A program made the translations under genes and the position numbers. From Caldilineaceae bacterium (GTDB lineage: Bacteria > Chloroflexota > Anaerolineae > Caldilineales > Caldilineaceae): a stretch of DNA of 64,000 bases. The notes under the pieces are model-generated. The model was not told the DNA's origin. It was given only the letters and a program-made list of their open reading frames with translations, and did not search any database. Shown here piece after piece: positions 27,501 through 35,400 of the stretch (the first letter of the stretch is position 1; every line of letters starts with the position of its first letter). The DNA lies in assembly GCA_020634755.1 (NCBI GenBank), contig JACKBC010000011.1, positions 85,057 through 149,056 of the forward strand, read 5' to 3'.

Positions 27501-28096
27501 CGGCTGCGGGCAGCGATTATGCCAGCGCCAGCGGTACGCTGCTCTTCTCGCCGGGTGAAACCAGCCAGACCTTTGAAGTTCCGGTCTTGGAGGATACCCT
27601 GGTTGAAGCTACAGAGACGGTCAATCTGTCTTTGAGTGCGCCTTCCGGCGCCACGCTGGGCACTCAGTCGATTGCCACGCTGGAAATTCAGGACAATGAT
27701 GGGGCGTTGCCCGAGGTTGGCTTTAGCAGCGCCAACTTTACGGTGAACGAAGCCGATGGGACGGCCACCGTGACGGTGAAACTCTCTGAGGCCAGCAGCT
27801 TTGCCGTGTCGGTGCAATACGCAATCAGCGCGGGTACGGCGGGCGCCGGCAGCGACTTTGTGGCCTCTACCGGCACACTTAGCTTTGCCGCTGGTGAAAC
27901 CAGCAAGACCATCAGCGTTCCCATTATTAACGATGGCGAAGTGGAAAGCGCAGAAACGGTATTGCTTGCCTTGTCCAGCCCCAACAATGCTGTACTGGGT
28001 ACACGGGCCAGCGCCACGCTCACCATCAATGATGATGATACCTCTGGTGGTGAACCGACGGGCGCGAAGACCTTCCTGCCGCTCATTCGGAAATAG
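24590..28096 (+). CDS. Giant secreted protein: unknown N-terminal domain, Ig-like domain, five Calx-beta repeats
   Basis: 1168 aa with a strong GAGGAG ribosome-binding site. A basic N-terminus and hydrophobic helix (about residues 22-42) form a signal sequence. Residues ~50-470 are a domain shared with the proteins at 28454 and 37493 (ESKLWWNDGFWWGS, KADVLWD, LYVASHV, DDHISVKSLQS). It looks beta-propeller or sialidase-like but matches nothing I can name. Residues ~475-585 resemble a Big_5 Ig-like domain. Five Calx-beta repeats follow (~586-1155), with the usual DGTA.AGSDYTA, FAPGETS-type and I-x-DDD calcium-binding segments. The C-terminus is TFLPLIRK. Probable role: calcium-dependent surface or matrix protein. 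Confidence 0.85.
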   Translation: MHQTKQAVSATSRTSVARRFILSTCTGLMLMFTLWLMVSAESTPLSVAGYLDFSYQGWDGPGSPTGEKQESKLWWNDGFWWGSLFNSSTDTFHIYRLNWGTQTWEDWGVELDDRIDSKADVLWDDTAKKLYVASHVAVLSDGEGVKTEANWARFYRYSYDATLQTYTLDAGFPVTINEDKTESLVMAKGSTGRLWVTYVSRGDTPKASADYRVFVNSSADDGATWGTPIVPTLNVTDTAIHVNRGDSSAIVAVKDQVALMWNNSISHTNQTLHFALHSAGVATGNWTHQQVAVPEGADDHISVKSLQSTVDGKVFAAIKTDAVTSDPFLPEQPLITMFGIDINSGAKIMRRYSANRDKDARPMLMIDVGDQANAGDDKVYVFVSGKESGSKICYKVLDIKTPITDMGTFTKKNCGVSFIEDLAYDSFNNATSMKTPASEVTGLVVMATDEVTSTGSITGPVRGPKLVYAHDVMGDPSPVVTSRYPTPTASDIALTAVVTATFSKHMVAATFNQTTFAVEDESNTLVPGAYDYDAGSRTIYFTPDAPLRALMTYTVKLTNGIKDDSNQGLNQGFEAGPQVEEWSFRTEPPSVRFTEASYSANELDGSVLVTASLNSALAVSTTVQVDTSDNTATAGSGDYTATSTTLTFNPGEMVKGVAIPINNDAALEGNETFTVTLSSPTNVMLGEPSAASVIIIDDDVTSVQFNPSSVTVNEDAGQATLNVSLSKAAPFTVTVDYASSDGTAVAGSDYTAVNNTLTFTPGVTSRSFTVPIIDDTANEVAETINLALSNATPASVTISSLGGTALVTVEDNDTTPTVKFSASEYSVRENGGSAEITVLLSSSSALPVTVQYATSNGVALAGSDYTAASGTLTFAAGETSETFTVAITDDSVGETDEPLNLKLSSPQNATLSTPNTAQLTIVDDDAAPTVQFSAPTFTRGEGGSEATIEVTLSGPSGQLVSVDYATSDGTAAAGSDYASASGTLLFSPGETSQTFEVPVLEDTLVEATETVNLSLSAPSGATLGTQSIATLEIQDNDGALPEVGFSSANFTVNEADGTATVTVKLSEASSFAVSVQYAISAGTAGAGSDFVASTGTLSFAAGETSKTISVPIINDGEVESAETVLLALSSPNNAVLGTRASATLTINDDDTSGGEPTGAKTFLPLIRK

Positions 28097-28219
28097 TTGA
28101 TTTGTGGTTTACGCAACGCGTGCACACTTTGTTCGCACATAACTTGTACACGGGTTGCGTACGTTCTGTAGCTGTAGTCGGTAGAGATAGTTCGTAGAGA
28201 TAGTTCGTAGAGATAGTGA

Positions 28220-28255
28220 GTAGACATAGGCATGATGACTCATGCCTATGTCTAC
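28220..28255. terminator. Perfect 16-bp hairpin
   Basis: GTAGACATAGGCATGA and its exact reverse complement are separated by TGAC. It lies about 125 bp after the stop of the upstream surface-protein gene. No U-tract follows, so it is a structural element with only possible terminator function. Confidence 0.5.
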
Positions 28256-28315
28256 GCTGATTCACACACGACAGCCTGATAATTAGTTCTGTTCTTGCCT
28301 CATGGCAAGAACGTT

Positions 28316-28362
28316 CACGCAAAGGCGCAAAGTTCTCTATAATCGCTTTGCGCCTTTGCGTG
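28316..28362. terminator. Perfect 17-bp hairpin
   Basis: CACGCAAAGGCGCAAAG pairs exactly with CTTTGCGCCTTTGCGTG across a 13-nt loop. It is about 90 bp before the next start codon. It has the appearance of a REP-type palindrome, not a classical terminator. Confidence 0.5.
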
Positions 28363-28453
28363 AGCCGATTCAATTCATGCACTGTTAAGTTTCACTGCCC
28401 CCCATCACTCCTCGCATTGCACCTCCAGGGCCTTTCAAAGTAGGTTTCAAGCT

Positions 28454-31400
28454 ATGTTCCATTTTGCGCGACTAAAATTAAATATTTGGCCCATTTCGGG
28501 CGGCTTGATTACGCTTTTCATGGCGTTGGCAATCGGCATCTCTACCCCCGCGTTCGCCCAGACCGATATCGGTTATCAGAGTAGTTTTAAGTATCCAAGC
28601 GGGATTGGCAGCAACGGCGAAGTTACTGCCGAAAAGCCAGAGAGCAAACTCTGGTGGAACGATGGGTACTGGTGGGCCAGCATGTGGAGTAATGATGGCA
28701 ACGCTTATCACATTTTCCGCCTAAAATGGAGCGACCAGAGCTGGGAAGATACAGGCGTCGAACTGGATAATCGCTCGGACACCAAAGCCGATGCGCTATG
28801 GGATGCCGGTAGTGGCAAACTTTACGTGGTTTCGCACATCTGGACGCAGACTGGTAACTCCGCCTCGGCGGGCGACCGTGGCGAACTGTTTCGCTGCGGC
28901 TATAGCGGTGGCGTCTATTCGCTCGATTCCGGTTTTCCAGTAGAGGTGAACCAAGCCACCACCGAAGCCCTGGTGATCGCTAAAGATAGCACCGGCACGC
29001 TGTGGGTCACCTATGTCGAAAATAGCAAGGTGATGATCAACTACACCGGCGGTGGTGATGACACAAACTGGGGCACGCCCATCCAACTGCCGGTGGGCGG
29101 CGATTCCGATGTTGATAGTGATGACCTCTCGTCGATTGTCTCTTATGATGGGCATATTGGCGTCATGTGGAGCAGCCAAAAAAGTGGCGCTAAAATGTAC
29201 TTTGCGGTGCATAAAGATGGCGATGGCAACACCAGTAACGATTGGGCCTCGGTTAGCGCCTATACCCCTTCGGGCGATGACCATATTAGCTTGCGCTCTT
29301 TACAGAGCGATTCGGCGGGTAAGGTTTTTGCTGCCGTCAAAACCTCATTTTCTTCTAGCTCCAACCCGCCCAAGCCATTTATGGTGGTGCTGGCCTGTAC
29401 CGCAGGTGATTGTTCCACCGCCAATAACTGGAGCGCGCATACGGCCTATATGACCGATGAGGGCAATCCCACCCGCCCCATTCTGCTACTAGATACGAGC
29501 AACCGCGAAGTCTATATGTTCGTACGCGTTCAGTATGATGGCAGCAGCGGCGCGATTTATTATAAAAAGAGCAGCCTGGATAATATTAGCTTTGAGAGCG
29601 GTTTGGGGACGCCGTTTATCAAATTTGCCGATATGACCAAAACCAACGACCCCACCTCGACCAAACAGACGGTCAACAGCTCGACCGAGCTGGTGGTGTT
29701 GGCCAGCGACCGCGGCAAACGCTATTATCTCCACAACTGTATTAGCCTGTCGGGCGCAGCTGACTGTACGCAGGGGGGGCAGCCGGCATTCTCCTTTGGC
29801 AGCGCTACCTACAGCGTTGCTGAAAACGGCGGCGGCGTCAGCGTCGAAGTGCGGCTGAGCAGCCCCGTTGCCACCTCTGCTACCATTGAGTATGCCACCG
29901 GCGACGGTGCGGCCACGGCGGGCAGTGACTATACAGCCGCCAGCGGCACGCTGACCTTTGCCTCCGGTGAAACCGGCAAGACCTTCCTGGTGCCGATTTT
30001 GGATGACGCACCCGATGAAGCGGACGAAACGATTAGCCTCACTTTGCAAAATGCAACGGGCGCGCTGCTCGGTACGCCCGCCACGGCTACAGTGACCATT
30101 ATTGACGACGATCCCAATGTGCAAATTGCTTCCGCCGTCTACAGCGCTGCGGAAGGCGCCGGCGTCATAACGGCCGATGTGATCATGAGCACGGCGCCCA
30201 GCCAGCAGGTTACCGTTGACTGTGCGCTGAGCGGCGGCACTGCTACCGTGGGCGACGATTATGTGGATGCGACCGGCACGCTGACTTTTGCGCCGGGTGA
30301 AACCCAAAAGAATGTACAAATCACCATTCAGAATGACGCACTGGATGAGGATGATGAGACATTCACCTTAACCTTGAACAATCCGACCAACGCCCAGTTG
30401 GGCACAATAAGCAGCGCCATCATGACGATTGTGGATGACGACCCGTCGCCCACCGTCCAATTTGAAAACGCCAGCTACACGGCGGCTGAGGATGCCGGTT
30501 TGATGACGGCCAACGTGCTTTTGAGCGTTGCTTCCAGCCGTCCCATTACGGTCTCCTATGCCACGGCGGACGGCACGGCCACTGCGGGCAGCGATTACAC
30601 GGCCGCCAGCGGCACGCTGATTTTTGCGCCGGGCGAAACCAGCCGCGCGGTTCAGATCAACATTGGCGAAGACGCGCTGCATGAAGCCGACGAAACGGTG
30701 ATGCTGGTATTGAGCAATCCAGTCAACGCCACGCTGGGCAGCGTTAATCCCGCCACGTTGACGATTATGGACAATGACGCGGCGCCCGCGGTGCAGTTGG
30801 GCAGCAGCGACTTTGTGGCTAACGAAGCCAGCGCCAGCGCCACAATTAGTGTGGTGCTCAGCGCATCGGCTGGCCAGACCGTCACCGTCGATGTGACGCC
30901 TGGCGGTGGTTCGGCCACAGCGGAAAGTGACTATGTTGGCGGCGCTATAACGGCGCAATTTGCCCCGGGCGAAACCATCCAGTTTGTGACGTTGACGCTG
31001 ATTGACGACAGCATGGATGAGGTGGACGAGACCGTGCAGCTGGCCCTCAGCAATGCCAACGGCGCAGAGCTGGGTGCGTTGACCAGCGGACAGCTCACCA
31101 TTGTGGATGATGATCTGCCGCCCACGGTTCAATTTGCGCAGACCACCTTTGAGGCCGGCGAGGCCAGCGGTACGGCCAATGTTACGGTAACCCTGAGCAC
31201 GGCTTCGGGCAAACCCGTTAGCGTGGCGTATGCCACCAGTGACGGTACGGCCAAGGCCGATGCCGATTACACAGCCGTCAGCGGCAGCGTGAATTTTGCG
31301 CCCGGTGAAACCAGCAAAGCCATCAGCGTGCCCATTCTTGACGATCTACTGGATGAGGGTGACGAAACGCTCGCGCTCACGTTGAGTAATCCGACCAATG

Positions 31401-32473
31401 CTACGCTGGGTGCGGTGACCAATGCCGTGCTGACTATTACGGATAACGACGCGCTGGTCCGTTTGGGCAATGCGACATATAGCGCTGCGGAAGATGCGGG
31501 CACGCTGGCCGTAGAGGTGCAGCTCAACGCGGCGCTGGATCACCCGGTGACGGTCCATGTGGCCACCGGTGATGATACGGCCACTGCGGGCAGCGATTAT
31601 GTGGCCATCAACGACGATGTAACGTTTGCCGTTGGTGAGACCAGCAAGCAACTGCTTATTCAGATTACAGATGATGCTGCGGATGAGGCGGATGAGCGCT
31701 TTACCATTGCGCTATCCGACGCGCTTGGCGCCAAGGTAACTGCGCCGGCCCAGGCTACCATTACCATTATCGACAACGACGCAGCGCTGACTGCCCAATT
31801 TAGCCAGGCCGACTATACGGCGGTGGAAGCCAGCGGCGCGGCACCCATTTCGGTCACGTTGAGTCAGGCTTCTTCGGCGGCGGTAACGGTTGCATATACG
31901 GTTAGCGGTGGCAGCGCCAGTGCCGGTCAAGATTTTGCCGGCAGCACCGGCGTCTTGAATTTTGCGCCGGGCGAGACCACAAAATCGTTTACCGTGGCGA
32001 TTACAGATGATGCCGTGGATGAAGCAGACGAAACGGTCTTCCTCTCTCTGAGCAATCCAACGGGCGCTCAGCTGGGGGCGCCTGCCCAGGCCACGTTGAC
32101 CATTGTAGATGATGAGGCGGCGCCGCTCGTTCAGTTTGAAAGCTCATTCCTGGGCGTGCCGGAAGACGGTGCACTTTTCACTTTTGAAGTGACATTGAGC
32201 AGTGCGTCTGATATGACAATTACCGTCGAATATGGCAGCACAGGGTTGTCTGGCCAGGACCTGAATGGAGCCGTTAGCGGCGTGCTCACCTTTGCGCCGG
32301 GCCAAACCAGCCAGACTGTTACCATCAATACCACTGAGCTGGCGTCCGATCTGCAAACGGGCATTACCGTGCAGCTGCTCAACGCCATTAACGCTACGCT
32401 GGGCAGCCAGAGCAGCACTACCTTAATTTTTGCCAACGCGCCGCGCATTTACCTACCGCTGATTGAACAATGA
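28454..32473 (+). CDS. Giant secreted protein: unknown N-terminal domain and eight Calx-beta repeats
   Basis: 1339 aa. A signal peptide (hydrophobic stretch ~16-33, ending STPAFAQ) is followed by the shared domain (~35-435): PESKLWWNDGYWWAS, KADALWD, LYVVSHI, LWVTYVE, DDHISLRSLQSD. From ~444 to the C-terminus there are eight Calx-beta repeats with boundaries marked by I-x-DDD or I-x-DND. The last repeat is the most diverged. The C-terminus is RIYLPLIEQ. Calx-beta domains bind calcium and often serve as adhesive stalks, so this is probably a stalk carrying the N-terminal domain away from the cell. Its stop overlaps the next start (ATGA), implying coupled translation. Confidence 0.87.
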   Translation: MFHFARLKLNIWPISGGLITLFMALAIGISTPAFAQTDIGYQSSFKYPSGIGSNGEVTAEKPESKLWWNDGYWWASMWSNDGNAYHIFRLKWSDQSWEDTGVELDNRSDTKADALWDAGSGKLYVVSHIWTQTGNSASAGDRGELFRCGYSGGVYSLDSGFPVEVNQATTEALVIAKDSTGTLWVTYVENSKVMINYTGGGDDTNWGTPIQLPVGGDSDVDSDDLSSIVSYDGHIGVMWSSQKSGAKMYFAVHKDGDGNTSNDWASVSAYTPSGDDHISLRSLQSDSAGKVFAAVKTSFSSSSNPPKPFMVVLACTAGDCSTANNWSAHTAYMTDEGNPTRPILLLDTSNREVYMFVRVQYDGSSGAIYYKKSSLDNISFESGLGTPFIKFADMTKTNDPTSTKQTVNSSTELVVLASDRGKRYYLHNCISLSGAADCTQGGQPAFSFGSATYSVAENGGGVSVEVRLSSPVATSATIEYATGDGAATAGSDYTAASGTLTFASGETGKTFLVPILDDAPDEADETISLTLQNATGALLGTPATATVTIIDDDPNVQIASAVYSAAEGAGVITADVIMSTAPSQQVTVDCALSGGTATVGDDYVDATGTLTFAPGETQKNVQITIQNDALDEDDETFTLTLNNPTNAQLGTISSAIMTIVDDDPSPTVQFENASYTAAEDAGLMTANVLLSVASSRPITVSYATADGTATAGSDYTAASGTLIFAPGETSRAVQINIGEDALHEADETVMLVLSNPVNATLGSVNPATLTIMDNDAAPAVQLGSSDFVANEASASATISVVLSASAGQTVTVDVTPGGGSATAESDYVGGAITAQFAPGETIQFVTLTLIDDSMDEVDETVQLALSNANGAELGALTSGQLTIVDDDLPPTVQFAQTTFEAGEASGTANVTVTLSTASGKPVSVAYATSDGTAKADADYTAVSGSVNFAPGETSKAISVPILDDLLDEGDETLALTLSNPTNATLGAVTNAVLTITDNDALVRLGNATYSAAEDAGTLAVEVQLNAALDHPVTVHVATGDDTATAGSDYVAINDDVTFAVGETSKQLLIQITDDAADEADERFTIALSDALGAKVTAPAQATITIIDNDAALTAQFSQADYTAVEASGAAPISVTLSQASSAAVTVAYTVSGGSASAGQDFAGSTGVLNFAPGETTKSFTVAITDDAVDEADETVFLSLSNPTGAQLGAPAQATLTIVDDEAAPLVQFESSFLGVPEDGALFTFEVTLSSASDMTITVEYGSTGLSGQDLNGAVSGVLTFAPGQTSQTVTINTTELASDLQTGITVQLLNAINATLGSQSSTTLIFANAPRIYLPLIEQ

Positions 32474-35400
32474 AAAGAAATGTAGTACGCCATATCCAAC
32501 GGAACACGAAAGGCATTTTGCGCACGATTATGGCCGGGATAGAGCTGTCAGGTTTGCCAAAGCTGACAGCTCTGGAATACCGTCCGTCCCGTCAACTTTT
32601 CAATCGGCGGGCGCTCTTCTTTGGCCTGCGGCTGCTGCTGATTAGCCAGTTTTTGCTGCCGGCCATGGGTACGCCTGTACCGCTGTATGCTGTCCAGACC
32701 GCGCCCGCGGCCGACTTTGGCGCCGATGTGGAAGCCGGGCTGGCCCTGCTACTCGTGCAATTTCACGATGCCTCGACCGGTGCGCCCACCAGTTGGCAAT
32801 GGGACTTTGGCGATGGTTCAGTCTCGACGGTGCAGCATCCCAGCCACGTTTACACGACGCCGGGCGCTTACAGCGTCACCCTGCGCGTGAGCAATAGCGG
32901 CGGCGCCGATGCCACGCAGCGCAAAAACCTGATCATTGCCAATGCGCCGCTGGTGCATGACATTGCGCCTGAGGATCTGCCCTGGGGCGAGAAGCAGATC
33001 TACATTCCGCTTGTGCAGCTGCCGGCAGTGGAACCGCTGGCGCAAGCCGCGGCCGCGCCCAATACCCCATCTCTGCAAAGTCCGGCCAATGGCGCCACCG
33101 GCATCTCCAATCCCACCGCTGCGCTGGAAGCCTGCGTCTCCGACCCAGATGGTGGTAATCTAACCGTGACCTTTTATGGGCGCGACATTTCGCCCATCAG
33201 CGTGCCCGATTTTGTGATTGCGGCGCTACCGGATACGCAGTTTTACTACGGCTACAATGGTGAAAAGGTCATGTTTCAGGATCAGGTGGACTGGATTGTT
33301 TCCAATAAAGCCAGCCGCAATATTGTCTTTGTGTCACATCTGGGCGATGTGGTGCAGGATGGCAGCGTGCTCGGAACCACTGGTGATTCCAGTTTGGATG
33401 GTAAAGCGGAGGACCAGTGGGCTTATGCCGACCAGGTCATGGCCGCCGTTGAAAACCCCACCACGACCGGTCTGCCGGATGGCATGCCCTATGGCATTGC
33501 CGTGGGCAATCACGACCAGGTGGCGTCTGGCAGTGACCCCAGCAAGACGCAGCTCTACAACCAATATTTTGGCATTAGCCGCTTCTCCGGTCGCAGCTAT
33601 TATGGCGGCCATTATGGCTCGGATAACGACAACAGCTATCAGCTCTTCTCTGTGGGCGATTTGGACTTTATTGCCATTGCGCTGGAGTTTGACACGGGGC
33701 GACCGAGCGCCACATTCACATGGGTCAACTCGCTGCTGGATGCGCATCCGGATCGCTGGGCCATTGTGTCGGCGCACGAGATTCTGCATCCTTCGCAGGG
33801 ATTGCGTCCGCAGGGCCAGGCCATTTGGAATGCCGTCAAAGCGCATCCCAACGTCTTTTTGATGCTCTCTGGCCATCACAGCGGGGAAAACGACATTACC
33901 GAGACCGGCTATGGCGGGAATAAGGTTAATGTATTACTTTCGGATTATCAAGGGCGCAACGATGGCGGTGCCGGCTGGATGCGCTACATGGAATTCAGCG
34001 GCTCCAGCAGCACCATGACCACCCATACCTATTCGCCTTATCTCAATCAGTCAGAAAACGACTCTAATAGCCTCTTCGACGTTTCTTGGGATACGCCCGC
34101 CGCCGACTCATTCCGCCGACCGTTTGAGATTATCGGTCAAAAAAGCACTGCCTCTGGTTCATGTACCGGCGTAAATTGGAGCGGGCTGCAAACCAATCAT
34201 GAGTACGAATGGTATGTGGGTGTTTCCGACACGCCAAACGATCTGGATGTGGACCAGGTTTTCAGCAGCCACAATACGTTTGAGACGGCAAATGTCAACG
34301 CGCTCAACTTTAGCGCCTCCAATTATGAGAAAGCTGAAAATGGCGGTTCGGCTACCATTACCGTCAACCTCAACCGCGTGGACAACAGTCCGGTCACGGT
34401 CCAGTATGCCACGAGTAACGGCACGGCTGCATCGGGCAGTGACTACACTGCAACCAGCGGTACGCTCAACTTTGGCGCCGGTGAAACCAGTAAAACATTT
34501 ACCGTCAGCATTCTCGACGACAGCATCTACGAAGGTGACGAAGTTATCAATCTGACCTTGAGCAACCCGACCAACGCCGGCGTGGGCGCCGCGTCCGCCA
34601 CGTTGACGATTACCGAGGATGAAGTTGAACCGGTGGTCAAGCTCTCTGCGTCAACCTATGCCATCAATGAAAATGACGGTTCGCTGTCCGTAGATGTGCT
34701 GCTGGACAAAGCAGTGGCGGTGGCAAGCTCCGTCCAGTATGCCACCAGCAACGGTACGGCCGCTAATACCGGCGATTACACGTCACAAAGTGGTACATTG
34801 ACCTTTAATCCCGGTGAAACCAGCAAGTCGATCGTCATTCCCATTGTGGACAACGGCACGGCTGAATCTACCGAAACGTTCAATCTGGCGCTTTCCAATC
34901 CGGGCAACGCCACGTTGGGTTCACCCGCCAGCGCCACGGTAACCATCATCGATGACGACAGCACGCTGGTGCAGTTCAGCAATACGGTGTTAAGCGTGGA
35001 TGAAGACGCTGCCAGCGCCACCGTTGCGGTTCAACTGAATAGCGCGGCGACAGTCCAAGTAGAAGTTGATTACGCCATCGCCAATGGGACGGCCCAATCC
35101 GGCAGCGACTATAGCGCCAGCAACGGTACGCTCACCTTTGCGCCGGGCGAAACCAGCAAATCGTTTGCGGTGACCATTGCTGATGATGCCGTTGACGAAT
35201 TGGACGAAACGGTGCTGCTGACGCTCAGCAACGCCAGCAATGCGACGTTGGGCGCCAACGCCAACGCCACGCTGACCATTGTGGATAACGACGCGGCGCT
35301 GCTCCAATTTAGCGGCGGCAGCTATAGCGTGGCGGAAGCCGCCAGCGCAGGCGCCGTCATCGCCGTGGAATTAACCACACCATCGGACCGCACGGTGATG

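Larger units (their letters stand above)
28097..28453. other. Intergenic region with tandem repeat and three hairpins
   Basis: 357 bp between two giant surface-protein genes. It holds three tandem copies of the 13-mer GTAGAGATAGTTC (28181-28219, last copy diverged) and then three hairpins: GTAGACATAGGCATGA with a perfect partner (28220-28255, 4-nt loop), GTTCTTGCC/GGCAAGAAC (28291-28312) and CACGCAAAGGCGCAAAG with a perfect partner (28316-28362, 13-nt loop). No gene is supported. The hairpins could terminate the upstream transcript or protect its 3' end. Confidence 0.65.
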
